51,593 bases of DNA from an uncultured Clostridia bacterium (lineage in GTDB: Bacteria > Bacillota > Clostridia > Christensenellales > UBA1242). Shown here piece after piece: positions 23,361-32,796 of the stretch. Both the position numbers and the translations under genes were made by a program. The first letter of the stretch is position 1. Each line of letters starts with the position of its first letter. Below the pieces are notes generated by a model. The model was not told where the DNA came from. It made no database searches and was given only the letters and a program-made list of their open reading frames with translations. Location of the stretch: positions 1 through 51,593 of the forward strand of contig CALVOG010000010.1 of assembly GCA_944350265.1 (NCBI GenBank), given 5' to 3'.

Positions 23361-25379
23361 ATGGCTGAAAAGAAAAAATCTTCGTTTGCTGGCAATTTGT
23401 TGATTTTGCTTATTTTAACTTTAATCGGGTATGCTGTTGGCGTGGCGCTTAATTACTTCACCGCCGATGAGCAAGATTTTATGTTGGCGCTGACGTCGTC
23501 GTATGCGTGGATAGGGCTTGGTGTGGGCGCCTTTGCTGGATGTGCGTATTTTTTTATGAAGTGGACAAAAAAAACCGAGGATAAATCGGTTGGCAAGACT
23601 GTCGGCAAAACTGCGCAGGGCGTGGAAATGGACCTTGCGTTCAATGCAAAAATGCTTGGACCTGATGATATAGGAAAAGGCGTTTATGGCTCCATCAACA
23701 CCACTTGGTCGCAACTGCCTATGGTGAAGAAAACCGGCTTGGTCTTTCAAAATTCGCTGAGAAACGGGAAGTATAATATCAGTATGAAAGACGAATACCA
23801 CGCAATGGTCATCGGTGCCACTGCTTCTGGTAAATCGCATTTGATGATTATTCCAACAATTAGGATTCTTGGGCATTCTGGCGAAAAGCCCGATATGGTG
23901 ATTTCCGACCCAAAGGGCGAACTTTATCAGCTAACGTCAAACATTCTAAAAGAGGAAGGTTATAGAGTTTATAAATACGACCTCCGCGACCCATTCACCT
24001 CTTCGCGCTGGAACCCTATGCAACACGCCTATGACGTCTATCAAGAGGCGCTTAATTGCAAAAACAACATTAAAAAATGCACCAATGGCGCATCGCCAGA
24101 GCGCTCGGGCTTTAAACCTATTCCAGGCGAAAAGTATGGTAATGAGTGGTATGGTTTTAATGGCATTGCCTACCCAGACCTTGAACAACTTAAGATTGCC
24201 GTTCGAAGCACGGAAGAGGTTTTAAAAGACCAAGCGTATGGCGAACTTAAAGATGTTGTGGCAACAATTTGCCCGAAAAGTAATGCGCCGGACCCAACGT
24301 GGGAAGAGGGCGCCAAGGACTTTCTTTACGGCGTGACGCTTGCAATGCTTGAAGATAGCGAAAACCCAGAACTCGGTATGACGAGAGAGAAATTCAATTT
24401 CTATAACCTCTATAAAATTGCGATGTATAAAGACCCGGACCCTGACAATCCATTCGAAACGCTGAAAAAATACCTTCTCCAAGGCAGAGATGAAGCGAAA
24501 AGTGAGGTGCCACAACTCACGGCAAACGTGGTGAACACCTCGCCAAACACGGCAAAGTCATACTTTTCGGTGCTGAGTGGTAAAGTTTCCTTTATGCAAG
24601 ACGTCGGCATTTCATATCTAACCAGCGAAAGCGACCTCGACTTTTCCACTTTCACCGACAAGCCAACCGTTTTATACATTGTCATCCCAGACGATAAGGA
24701 AGAGCGCTACGGGCTTGCAAACATCTGTATCAGCCAACTTTATAAGCGCCTTGTGGATAAAACGAATACGCTTGTGTCAAAAAAATTGCCACGTCACTGC
24801 TATTTCATCCTTGATGAGTTTGGTAACCTTCCACCTATTCCAAAGTTTGACAGTATGATAACCGTTTCGCGTTCGAGAAATATCATCTATGAACTCGCCA
24901 TTCAGTCCTACACACAGTTGGAAACGAAGTATGGCAAGGACGCAGCGGAGACGATTAAAGGTAACTGCAACACGCAAATCTTCATTGGTACTGACGACCA
25001 AAACACGCGTGAGGACTTCTCTAAGCGTTGCGGTGAAGTGCAACTTATGTATGAAGAAACCAGCGAAAGCAAAAGTAAGGGCGAAAAGCAGGAGCAATCG
25101 TCGTCCTCAAAAAGCACATCGGTGCAAAGAACCACGCGTCCACTTATCACGGCGTATGAACTTGGGCAACTGCCGTTTGGAACGATTATTGCAAAACTTT
25201 ACCGCAGTCAGCCTGTTAAGGTGGAATTGACGCCAGACTTTGAAACGCCATTCTTCCACCGTAATGATGCAAATCCGGGCGTGGGAATGATGAAGAGCCT
25301 CGACAGGGAAAAGGTATTTTACAGCATTAAAGAGCGCAACAAAAAAGTGCTTAAATCGTCCAATCCTTTCGACTTTTAG
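23361..25379 (+). CDS. VirD4/TraG-type coupling ATPase
   Basis: A 672-aa protein (ATG 23361 after GAGGTGGG). Two N-terminal TM helices (about 12-32 and 45-70) precede a P-loop domain with Walker A GATASGKSH at about residue 152 and Walker B CYFILDEFGNLPPIPK at about 478, followed by SRSRNI. These are hallmarks of type IV coupling proteins, which feed DNA or proteins to a secretion channel. Members of the TraG/VirD4 family in Bacillota have this length. No relaxase, VirB4 or channel gene lies in the window, so this is an orphan here. The C terminus is low in complexity around SSSSKSTS before a conserved tail. Confidence 0.88.
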   Translation: MAEKKKSSFAGNLLILLILTLIGYAVGVALNYFTADEQDFMLALTSSYAWIGLGVGAFAGCAYFFMKWTKKTEDKSVGKTVGKTAQGVEMDLAFNAKMLGPDDIGKGVYGSINTTWSQLPMVKKTGLVFQNSLRNGKYNISMKDEYHAMVIGATASGKSHLMIIPTIRILGHSGEKPDMVISDPKGELYQLTSNILKEEGYRVYKYDLRDPFTSSRWNPMQHAYDVYQEALNCKNNIKKCTNGASPERSGFKPIPGEKYGNEWYGFNGIAYPDLEQLKIAVRSTEEVLKDQAYGELKDVVATICPKSNAPDPTWEEGAKDFLYGVTLAMLEDSENPELGMTREKFNFYNLYKIAMYKDPDPDNPFETLKKYLLQGRDEAKSEVPQLTANVVNTSPNTAKSYFSVLSGKVSFMQDVGISYLTSESDLDFSTFTDKPTVLYIVIPDDKEERYGLANICISQLYKRLVDKTNTLVSKKLPRHCYFILDEFGNLPPIPKFDSMITVSRSRNIIYELAIQSYTQLETKYGKDAAETIKGNCNTQIFIGTDDQNTREDFSKRCGEVQLMYEETSESKSKGEKQEQSSSSKSTSVQRTTRPLITAYELGQLPFGTIIAKLYRSQPVKVELTPDFETPFFHRNDANPGVGMMKSLDREKVFYSIKERNKKVLKSSNPFDF

Positions 25380-25409
25380 AGAGAACAAAACGCAATTTAT
25401 TTGAAAATA

Positions 25410-25442
25410 AAAAAGTTGTAATCGTCCATTGCAACTTTTTTT
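25410..25442 (+). terminator. Intrinsic terminator after the VirD4-like gene
   Basis: AAAAAGTTG and CAACTTTTT form a 9-bp stem followed by more T. Confidence 0.8.
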
Positions 25443-25444
25443 AT

Positions 25445-25872
25445 TCCCAATAGGTCCACGCGCTTGAATGCGTGAGGCGTTTTGGGTTTAACTATATTTT
25501 GCTAACAAAAAGAGGAAAGATTATAGACGTTCGCGAGCGCTTGAAAGAGAAAAGATTAGACGTTCGCGGGCGGTGATTAGAGTAGCCAGCCTTCGGTTTG
25601 AACAATAAAGCTTAACACGAGGCACCTTAGAAAGTGACAGCGTCACCTACGACGAGATTCTTCGGCGTTGCCTCAGAATGACCAAGCGCGCTTGGATGTG
25701 TGATGTGTTTTGGGTTTAGCCGTGTTTTTCTAGCAATAGGAGGATGTGTTCGACGTCCGCGGGCGGTGATTGGAGTAGCCAGCCTTCGGTTTAAGCAATA
25801 GAGTTTAACACGAGGCACCTTAGAAAGTGACAGCGTCACCTACGACCATTCTTCGCTCCGCTCAGAATGACA
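25445..25872. repeat. Interspersed repeat family A, two tandem copies
   Basis: Two units of roughly 190-230 bp lie head to tail. Each runs from GAATGCGTGAGG or GGATGTGTGATG through GTTTTGGGTTTA, CGCGGGCGGTGATT, AGCCAGCCTTCGGTTT, TAACACGAGGCACCTTAG and GACAGCGTCACCTACGA to ATTCTTCG...CTCAGAATGAC. The same unit recurs at 30240-30715, 38890-39240 and 49550-50040 in both orientations. No coding capacity is evident. Confidence 0.85.
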
Positions 25873-25951
25873 TTTAATGGTATCGCCTTTCGGTATGAGC
25901 TGTATTATAATCACAATGTAATAGGTTAAGATGAATAGTTGTTGGCAAATT

Positions 25952-26062
25952 TTAGTTTTCTTTTAGTATGGTTATTATCCTTTCGAAGTTTTCATCGTTC
26001 AATTCATTTTTGTCGAGTTTTTTCTTTATTACATCGTTGAATTTATAAATTAGCCTTATCAA
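25952..26062 (-). pseudogene. Possible remnant of a gene end, 36 codons
   Basis: A frame read leftward ends at 25952 with a charged helical sequence (KKKLDKNELNDENFERIITI). It has only a TTG near its start and no ribosome site, and an upstream stop limits it. It may be a decayed 3' gene end or a chance frame in AT-rich DNA. Confidence 0.25.
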
Positions 26063-26125
26063 TTTTAGTTCATTTTAACATAACTTGCTTGTCTTTTCAA
26101 AACGATTTAAAAAGAAAATTAAAAA

Positions 26126-26153
26126 ACCACCGCACAAATGATGTGTTGGTGGT
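26126..26153 (-). terminator. Terminator of the P-type ATPase
   Basis: On the minus strand ACCACCAACACA pairs imperfectly with TGTGCGGTGGT and is followed by a T run (plus-strand A run at 26121-26126). Confidence 0.75.
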
Positions 26154-26181
26154 CTGCTAAGTTTATTATGAAATGTGGTGT

Positions 26182-28815
26182 TTAGATTTTGTATTTTTTT
26201 TGCAAGCGGTCGGTGAACTCGTTTGCTTCGTCCTCAAGGTGTGCTTTTCCACTTGCTTTGAGGCTTTCAAGCAATTCTTCCACCTCTTCTTCGTTCATTT
26301 TGGTTATGCCGTCTTTTTTCTTTTTACGCCCAAAACTTTCCAGCAGTTTGTTGAACTTCTTGTCAAAGCCGGTTTCACCTGTCTGTTCGTCGGTCGGCAC
26401 CTCGATAATGCCCTTTTCGTTTGGAGTTAGCCCGTATTTCTTTTTGAGATACCACTCTTTAACATAGAACGCAAGCACAATTATGAGAATGGTTGCAAGA
26501 AGGATGGCAAGAAGGGTGATGACAACAGGCGGGGTGTAGGCGTTTATTTTGAAAAACTTACTCATTCCCGCAAGCACGCTTGCAATAAGCACGGCGGAAA
26601 GCCCAACACAAATTGCCCGTAAAAGGTTAAGAGGCCAACACGTCCACACAAGGTTGACAAAGCCGGTCAGCGTCACCAAAAGGGTGGCAAGCGAGGTGAA
26701 TTCGTCATCGCTTAAAGTTGGTGTGTTTTCTTTAAGAAGCACAACAATCAAAATGTTGATGAAAAGAATGAGGGCGCACGGAATCGATTTTTTAAGCACT
26801 TGCGGGATGAAATTACCGCGGATGATGTCGCTGTTAGGTTGGAAAGTTAGGATAAACGACGGTAAACCAATCACAAACATTTCAAGTAAAAGTAAATTTC
26901 TTGGGGTGAACGGATAGGAAATTTGAAGGACAAGTGTGGTGATGCAAAGCATAATGGTGAAGAGGGTTTTCATAAGGTAAAGAACGGAGGATTTTTGCAC
27001 GTTGTTCACAATTTGCCTTCCTTCTCTAACAACGCTTGGAAGCGCCGAAAAACTGCTCTCCAAAAGCACCACGTGTGAGATATTTCGTGCAACTTCGCTC
27101 CCGTCCGCCATTGCAATCGAGCAATCCGCTTCCTTCAGCGCCAACGTGTCGTTCACGCCGTCGCCCGTCATCGCCACGGTGTTGCCCTGGGTTTTAAGGG
27201 TTTTAACAAGGATATGCTTTTGCTCAGGCGTAACTCTGCCAAACACTGTGAACTTATCGGCAAGTTGTGCCACTTCCTGCAAGGAAACATTTTCAAGCGA
27301 AACATATTTATCATAGCCCTCCACGCCAACGCGCATAGCAATTTTTGACACGGTGATGGCGTCATCGCCAGAGATTATCTTCACATTAACATTGTTTTTC
27401 TTAAACCAATCGATGGTTTCCACCGCGTCTTTGCGTATGTGGTCCTCAAGGACAAAAAGGGCGATAAGTTTGCCATTTTTTCCCGCAATTTTCTCGTCAT
27501 ATGCGCCTGCGGACTCGCAAAGCCCAATAACGCGATAGCCCTTCTCCATATTTTCCGTCATCAATTTCTTTTGCTCGGCGCTAATCGGGCAGTGAAGAAA
27601 GGTTGGTGCGCCGAGGAAATAGGTTTTATTATTTTTGAAGGTGGTGGCGCTATATTTTCTTTGTGAGGAAAACTCCACAACTTCCTTGACCACACTTTCG
27701 GTGTCTTTGCCAAAGTGGCTGAGAAGAGCAACGCTTGTGGCATTCATTGTTTTTTGGTGTTGAAGGACGACCTTCATAATCTCGTCTAGTTTTGCCTTTT
27801 TAATGTCGAACGGAAGAACCTCCACCACATTCATTGTGCCATCGGTTATCGTGCCGGTTTTATCAAGGCATAACACATTTGCGCGCGCAAGCATTTCAAT
27901 GGAGTATGGGTTTTTGACGAGGGTCTTTTTTCTGCCAAGTTTAATGACGCCCACCGACAGCCCGACCGTGATTAAAAGATACATCCCAGCAGGTATCATT
28001 CCCGTCACCGCGCCACTGGTGTTTGTGATGGACTCGGTGATGGTTTGGCTTAGCAAAATTTGCTCTTTAAAGAAAGTGAGAACGCCAACGGGGATGAGTA
28101 TGAGAATAATCACCTTGATGAGGTTATTTAAGTCTTTAAACAGGTTGGAGGTTTGCGGTTTGAAGTCCTTAGTGCGCTCAGCAACCGTTTGAATGTAATT
28201 TTCTTTACCCACCTTATCAACGCGCGCATAGCACTGCCCAGACACCAAAAAAGAGCCGGCAAGCAAAACGTCACCAATATTTTTCTTGATTGAATTACTT
28301 TCGCCCGTCAAAAGGCTTTCGTTTGCCTCGGCATTACCGCTCACAATGATGCAGTCGGCGGGTATTTGATTGCCATTTTCGAGTATCACTATGTCGTCAA
28401 GTAACAAATCGTCGCCTTTAACCTCTTGCAAAAGCCCTGTTCTTATCACTTTCACTTTTGGCGCGCTGACAAGCGACAATTTTTCCACAATCTTCTTCGA
28501 TTTGATTTCTTGGATTATCGAAATTGCCGTGTTTGCAATCACCACAAAGAGGAAAAGTAAATCTCCCCACGCTTTCACGCAGATAAGCGCGATGGCAATA
28601 ATAAGCCAAATGCAGTTAAAAAAGGTGAAGATATTTTTGCAAACAATGGAAAGATAGGAACTCGAAGTTTTAATCTTTGTGTCGTTGACAAGTTTATGTT
28701 CCTTGCGCTCGGCAATTTGTTCCTCGGAAAGACCGTGTTCAACATCGGTTTGATAGCGAACAACAGGCACCTCTTCTTTTTGTTTTTGTTTTTTTGTTTT
28801 AAATTTCTTTCTCAT
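26182..28815 (-). CDS. Cation-transporting P-type ATPase (CtpE-like P2 type)
   Basis: An 877-aa pump. The N-terminal actuator region has the LLTGES motif at about residue 165. The phosphorylation site DKTGTITDG lies at about 315 after MIPAGMYLLITVG (M4), and the hinge GDGVNDTLALKEAD at about 565. About ten TM helices are visible in the usual 2+2+6 layout, and about 90 lysine/glutamate-rich residues follow the last helix. Heavy-metal CPC motifs and N-terminal metal domains are absent, and the M4 MIPAGMYL sequence is typical of the CtpE-like calcium/magnesium-type group. Start ATG 28815 or GTG 28818: a promoter with its -10 box 8 nt from the ATG and no ribosome site suggests a leaderless mRNA. 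Confidence 0.9.
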   Translation of the reverse strand: MRKKFKTKKQKQKEEVPVVRYQTDVEHGLSEEQIAERKEHKLVNDTKIKTSSSYLSIVCKNIFTFFNCIWLIIAIALICVKAWGDLLFLFVVIANTAISIIQEIKSKKIVEKLSLVSAPKVKVIRTGLLQEVKGDDLLLDDIVILENGNQIPADCIIVSGNAEANESLLTGESNSIKKNIGDVLLAGSFLVSGQCYARVDKVGKENYIQTVAERTKDFKPQTSNLFKDLNNLIKVIILILIPVGVLTFFKEQILLSQTITESITNTSGAVTGMIPAGMYLLITVGLSVGVIKLGRKKTLVKNPYSIEMLARANVLCLDKTGTITDGTMNVVEVLPFDIKKAKLDEIMKVVLQHQKTMNATSVALLSHFGKDTESVVKEVVEFSSQRKYSATTFKNNKTYFLGAPTFLHCPISAEQKKLMTENMEKGYRVIGLCESAGAYDEKIAGKNGKLIALFVLEDHIRKDAVETIDWFKKNNVNVKIISGDDAITVSKIAMRVGVEGYDKYVSLENVSLQEVAQLADKFTVFGRVTPEQKHILVKTLKTQGNTVAMTGDGVNDTLALKEADCSIAMADGSEVARNISHVVLLESSFSALPSVVREGRQIVNNVQKSSVLYLMKTLFTIMLCITTLVLQISYPFTPRNLLLLEMFVIGLPSFILTFQPNSDIIRGNFIPQVLKKSIPCALILFINILIVVLLKENTPTLSDDEFTSLATLLVTLTGFVNLVWTCWPLNLLRAICVGLSAVLIASVLAGMSKFFKINAYTPPVVITLLAILLATILIIVLAFYVKEWYLKKKYGLTPNEKGIIEVPTDEQTGETGFDKKFNKLLESFGRKKKKDGITKMNEEEVEELLESLKASGKAHLEDEANEFTDRLQKKYKI

Positions 28816-28823
28816 CACTATTA

Positions 28824-28852
28824 AATATAGTGATTTTTACCAAATTTGTCAA
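28824..28852 (-). promoter_or_regulatory. Promoter of the P-type ATPase, apparently leaderless
   Basis: On the minus strand TTGACA (28852-28847), a 17-bp spacer and TATATT (28829-28824). Only 8 nt separate the -10 box from ATG (5 nt from a GTG), so transcription would start at or within the start codons. Confidence 0.7.
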
Positions 28853-29004
28853 TTATTAAAGCAATTTTGTTGACTTTTAGTTTATTTTATTTTAATATTT
28901 ATATATATTTTGAAGATAAAGAATTAAAATACTTATGTTTTGAAGTTGAAGGCAAAAGTGTTAAATTTGAAAAAGTTAAAACTAACTTGCGTAATGGAGG
29001 ATTT

Positions 29005-30228
29005 ATGTTTATTCCGGTGTCGGCAAATTTGATTAGGCTCGCCAAAATTTTCCCAACAGATTTGTTTGTTGTGGGAGGTTATGTTCGTAACTCCATAATG
29101 GGGATAAAGGGCGGAGATATTGACCTAGCAAGCGACGTTGACGTTGACGAGATAACCGACATTTTGAAGGCAAACGGTTATAAGGTGAAGGTGAAAAATT
29201 CGATGTATAACTCAATCACCATTCAAAAGGGAGCGGAGAGTTATGAATTCACCTCTTTTCGCAAGGACTATTACGGCGAGAACGGCAAGCACTGCCCAGT
29301 GAGGGTGGAGCGCACTTCCAATATCGCCGAGGACGCCAAAAGAAGAGATTTCACAATCAATGCCATATACTACAACATTGCAAAGGATGAGATTGTCGAT
29401 TTTTACCAGGGCGTGGTGGACGCAAAAGAGCGTATTCTTCGCTGTATTGGCTCGCCAGAAGAGGTGCTGAAAAATGACGGAGAGCGCATTTTGAGAATGG
29501 TTAGGCTTGTTGGCGAACTCAACCTTAAAATTGAAAAAAAGACGCTTAAAAGCGCCTTTCTAATGGGAAAGAATATCGCTGATTTGTCGCCGTCGCGTCG
29601 TTATGGAGAACTTGAAAAGATTGTGTATTGCGATATGCGCTATAAGGAAATTAAGGGCGACAACACGAATGCGCTAAAACTTTTGAATAAACTGAGCGTT
29701 TGGCAGTATTTTGGCTTGCCGATTAAGAAGGTTAAGTATAAAATGGTGAAGCGGGCGGATGACCGTATGCTTGGGCTACTTATCGACATCGTTGACACGG
29801 TAAAGCCGGAGTGCCTTGAAACCTTTTTGGTGGAATTTTTGAAAAATTGCGGGTTTTCGCAAGGTAAGGCGCAAAAGATTTTTGTGTATATCGCAGGTTA
29901 TTACAGCGCGCTTGAAAAAATGAAAAACAAGGAGTATTTTTTTAGGTATTTCGACGATGTCAATGTCATTTTTCCGCTTTTATCGAAAAAAAGTAAGCAT
30001 TTAACATCGAAGTATATGTTTTTCTATAAGTATATCATTCGCTATGGGCTTACCATTCGCACCAGCGACCTGAAAGTGGGCAGGGAGGATATCGCAAAAA
30101 ACTTCCCAAAGATTGACGAGCGCAGTTATGATAGAATTTTAAATGACCTTTTAAGCAAGGTTTTCGACGGGAAATTGCCGAACGAGCGCGAGGCACTTCT
30201 TGCCGAAATCGACAACTGGAATTTTTAA
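29005..30228 (+). CDS. cca: CCA tRNA nucleotidyltransferase
   Basis: A 407-aa protein of the class II CCA-adding family (or closely related poly(A) polymerase). Visible are the nucleotidyltransferase signature VVGGYVRNSIMG followed by GGDIDLAS at about residues 20-45, the RDFTINAIYYN motif at about 112, and the neck motif ERILRMVRLVGEL at about 165. The C-terminal half is helical. ATG 29005 follows GGAGG; a longer frame to 28846 has no ribosome site. It repairs and matures tRNA 3' ends, although all four tRNA genes here already encode CCA. Confidence 0.9.
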   Translation: MFIPVSANLIRLAKIFPTDLFVVGGYVRNSIMGIKGGDIDLASDVDVDEITDILKANGYKVKVKNSMYNSITIQKGAESYEFTSFRKDYYGENGKHCPVRVERTSNIAEDAKRRDFTINAIYYNIAKDEIVDFYQGVVDAKERILRCIGSPEEVLKNDGERILRMVRLVGELNLKIEKKTLKSAFLMGKNIADLSPSRRYGELEKIVYCDMRYKEIKGDNTNALKLLNKLSVWQYFGLPIKKVKYKMVKRADDRMLGLLIDIVDTVKPECLETFLVEFLKNCGFSQGKAQKIFVYIAGYYSALEKMKNKEYFFRYFDDVNVIFPLLSKKSKHLTSKYMFFYKYIIRYGLTIRTSDLKVGREDIAKNFPKIDERSYDRILNDLLSKVFDGKLPNEREALLAEIDNWNF

Positions 30229-30719
30229 GAAAATTCGTCGGTGCACTTTTCGATGTGTTGTGTGCCAGGCTTTATCATTAATTCCCAATAACGCCTAGCG
30301 CGATGTTTAGTTTATACCGCAAGGACTATCGCCCTAGTTGTCATACCCGCGTATATCTAAATTGTCCTCTTTATGTTAGCAAGTTATGCCTAAATACGAG
30401 ACACATAACCATCCAAGCGCGCCTGGTCAGTCTGAGCGAAGCGAAGAATCTCGTCGGTGGCAATGCCACTTTTTAATGTGTCGCATATTAGACTGCGTCG
30501 CTTGCATAGAAGGCTAATTTACCGCCCGTTCTATCCTCGTAAAAATATTTAACGCGCAGTATTGCTTTTCCCAAAGACAGAGCAGTTAAATGTCATTCTG
30601 AGCGAAGCGAAGAATCTCGTCGTAGCATCCGCCCGCGTATGTCTAATCGTCCTCTTGTTGCTAGCAAAATGCAGATAAATAGACCAAACACCTCACACAT
30701 TTAGATTGTGCTTCGTTTT
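30229..30719. repeat. Interspersed repeat family A, degenerate inverted copies
   Basis: Two reverse-oriented cores are visible: CAGTCTGAGCGAAGCGAAGAATCTCGTCGG around 30428-30458 (quoted here only in outline; key block GCGAAGCGAAGAATCT) and CATTCTGAGCGAAG...ATCTCGTCGTAG at 30594-30625. They are followed by CCGCCCGCGTATGTCTAATC and TGCTAGCAAAA as in other copies. This fills the whole intergenic region, and no gene is seen. Confidence 0.75.
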
Positions 30720-31556
30720 TTAATTAAACTTTGGGATGAACGCATCGCTGGCGCTGTCAAAGTCCTGCAAATAGCCCTTTTCGAAATTATCCAAGAAATG
30801 TTTTGCAACAATTTTGTATTCAAGCGCCGTCAGTTTTCGTTTTATCGGGCTTTTTAAAGTGGGCGTGAATTGCGACATTAAACTAAGGTGGCGATTGCTG
30901 TGATTTTTCTTTAAAAAATCTAAAACGGCAAGTGAATTCTTCACTTCTCCTGGCAAAACTAAGTGGCGGATAATAAGTCCGCTTTGCATATATTCACCCT
31001 TAAAGACATCCGCTTTTTTCGCGCAAAATTCCACAACTTTTTGGGCGATTTCAAAGTAGTTTTTAACGTGGCTGAGGCGGGCGCCTAAATTGTTGTCGGC
31101 GTATTTGAAGTCTAAAAGATAGACGGAAATATATTTATCCAATTTTTTCAATTCCTCAACGCTCTCATAGGCAGAAGAGTTCCATATGATTGGCACCTTT
31201 GGCGTGTATTTTTCAAGCGCTTTTAAAATTGCCGAAGTGAAGTGTGAAGGGGTGATAAAGTCGAAGTAATCCGCCGTTTTTTCCTTCTCTTTAAGTAGTG
31301 AAATGAAGTTTTCAGTGCTGTAAATTTCGCCAACACCGCCAGACGAAATCTCGTGATTTTGGCAGTAGGAGCATTTTAAATTACAGCCCGAAAAAAATAT
31401 CGCCACAACTCCTTTTTTCGTGGTGAAGCAAGGCTCTTCCCACATAAAATTGTCGATGACTTTGGCGATTCGTATTTCCTCTTTTTCGCCACAAAAACCG
31501 CTCTCATTTTTTCGGTCAACACGGCAGTGGCGCGGGCAAATATTGCAAATTTTCAT
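30720..31556 (-). CDS. Radical SAM activating-enzyme-like protein (PflA-type)
   Basis: A 278-aa protein with an N-terminal cysteine cluster (CNICPRHC and CGEKEE region) and the radical SAM motif CNLKCSYCQN at about residue 62, the CxxxCxxC triad binding the 4Fe-4S cluster. The order resembles the PflA-related proteins of the AmmeMemoRadiSam neighbourhood class that carry an extra N-terminal Cys pair. The substrate is unknown and no glycyl-radical enzyme is adjacent. ATG 31556 is chosen because a perfect promoter ends 6 nt before it; the alternative TTG at 31583 lies inside that promoter. Confidence 0.87.
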   Translation of the reverse strand: MKICNICPRHCRVDRKNESGFCGEKEEIRIAKVIDNFMWEEPCFTTKKGVVAIFFSGCNLKCSYCQNHEISSGGVGEIYSTENFISLLKEKEKTADYFDFITPSHFTSAILKALEKYTPKVPIIWNSSAYESVEELKKLDKYISVYLLDFKYADNNLGARLSHVKNYFEIAQKVVEFCAKKADVFKGEYMQSGLIIRHLVLPGEVKNSLAVLDFLKKNHSNRHLSLMSQFTPTLKSPIKRKLTALEYKIVAKHFLDNFEKGYLQDFDSASDAFIPKFN

Positions 31557-31562
31557 ACGGAA

Positions 31563-31591
31563 ATTATACCGCTTTTTTGCCAACTTGTCAA
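31563..31591 (-). promoter_or_regulatory. Perfect promoter for a leaderless radical SAM mRNA
   Basis: On the minus strand TTGACA (31591-31586), a 17-bp spacer and TATAAT (31568-31563). Six bases (TTCCGT) separate the -10 box from ATG and there is no ribosome site. Confidence 0.8.
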
Positions 31592-31670
31592 TTTATAAAA
31601 GATTAGGAAGATAAAACAAATTTTCAAATTTCGTGTTACTATATTTAAGCGTTCAACATATTTTGTTAAT

Positions 31671-32738
31671 ATGTTCACACTTTCAGTTTGTTTAATTGTT
31701 AAAAATGAGGAAAAAGTTTTGGAGCGTGTGCTTAAATGCGCACAAAAATTTGCTGATGAGATTGTTGTGGTCGACACAGGCTCGACTGATAAAACCAAGG
31801 AAATAGCTCAAAAATTTACCTCGAAAATCTATGATTTTGCGTGGTGCGACGATTTTTCTAAGGCACGAAATTTTGCTTTTTCAAAATCGACGTGTGATTA
31901 CAATATGTGGCTTGATGCCGACGATTTCATCTTTGAAAAGGACATCAAAGAACTTAAAACTTTCAAAACGGAAGAGCCAAATTTCGATGTGGCGTTTTTA
32001 AGATACGTCACCGCATTTGACGAAAAATATAAGCCCACTTTCGTGTTTGAGCGAGAGCGAATACTAAAAAACGACGGCTCGTTTTTGTGGGTGGAACCCG
32101 TGCACGAGGTGATTGTTCCGCACGGCGTTGGGGTGCATAAAAACATCGACATCTACCACTTCAAAAGCGACACTCCGCGAGGTGACCGCAACCTTAAAAT
32201 ATATGAAAATCGGCTTAAACTTGGCGAAAACCTCTCCGCGCGGGCGATGTTTTACTATGCTCGCGAACTATATTATAACGCGAAATACGAAAAGGGTATT
32301 GAGGAATTTTTAAAATTCTTGGCGCGAAATGACGCGTGGGTGGAAAATAAAATTGAGGCAACGCTCAATCTTTCGCAGTGCTTTTTGGCGCTCGGCGACA
32401 AGTTGAACGCAAAGGAAAGTTTGCTTAAAAGTTTCCTCTTCGACCGCCCGCGCGCTGAAATTTTGTGTGCTCTTGCCAATATTTTTATGGACGAAAAGCG
32501 CTATGATTTGGCGGAATTTTACTATCTTTTAGCGTTAAAATGTGATTTTAATGTTAAAAAAGGCGGGTTTGTGCTTGTGGATTTCTATGACTTCGTGCCG
32601 TCCATCAATCTTTCGGTAATCTATTATAATAGAGGCGATTTTAAGAATGCACTTAAATATCACGTCCGCGCAAAACGCCTCAAACCAAACCACCCGTCGG
32701 TTAAGCATAACGAAAAAATATTTTCAAACCTTCGCTAA
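31671..32738 (+). CDS. Family 2 glycosyltransferase with TPR-like C terminus
   Basis: A 355-aa protein. The N terminus (LSVCLIVKNEEKVLERVL) and VVVDTGSTDKT at about 31-41, plus the metal-binding acidic motif WLDADDF at about 80-86, mark a GT-A fold sugar-nucleotide transferase. Residues about 180-350 are helical pairs (ALGDKLNAKESLLKSF; NLSVIYYNRGDFKNALKYH) that look like tetratricopeptide repeats. This fusion is common in SunS/WcaA-like proteins of Clostridia that act on peptides or cell-surface glycans. No TM helix is present. No ribosome site is visible before the ATG. It is divergent from the radical SAM gene. Confidence 0.88.
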   Translation: MFTLSVCLIVKNEEKVLERVLKCAQKFADEIVVVDTGSTDKTKEIAQKFTSKIYDFAWCDDFSKARNFAFSKSTCDYNMWLDADDFIFEKDIKELKTFKTEEPNFDVAFLRYVTAFDEKYKPTFVFERERILKNDGSFLWVEPVHEVIVPHGVGVHKNIDIYHFKSDTPRGDRNLKIYENRLKLGENLSARAMFYYARELYYNAKYEKGIEEFLKFLARNDAWVENKIEATLNLSQCFLALGDKLNAKESLLKSFLFDRPRAEILCALANIFMDEKRYDLAEFYYLLALKCDFNVKKGGFVLVDFYDFVPSINLSVIYYNRGDFKNALKYHVRAKRLKPNHPSVKHNEKIFSNLR

Positions 32739-32742
32739 ACGC

Positions 32743-32771
32743 TTGTAATTTTTTTTGGATTGTGCTACAAT
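32743..32771 (+). promoter_or_regulatory. Promoter of the SecB-like gene
   Basis: TTGTAA at 32743-32748, a 17-bp spacer and TACAAT at 32766-32771. TTAGGAGTG and the ATG follow. Confidence 0.7.
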
Positions 32772-32796
32772 AACCATAGCAATTTTAGGAGTGTCT

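Noticed and set aside
23361-25379. Evidence for a complete conjugative element
   Set aside because: Only the coupling ATPase is present; no relaxase, VirB4, lytic transglycosylase or att repeats are seen around it.
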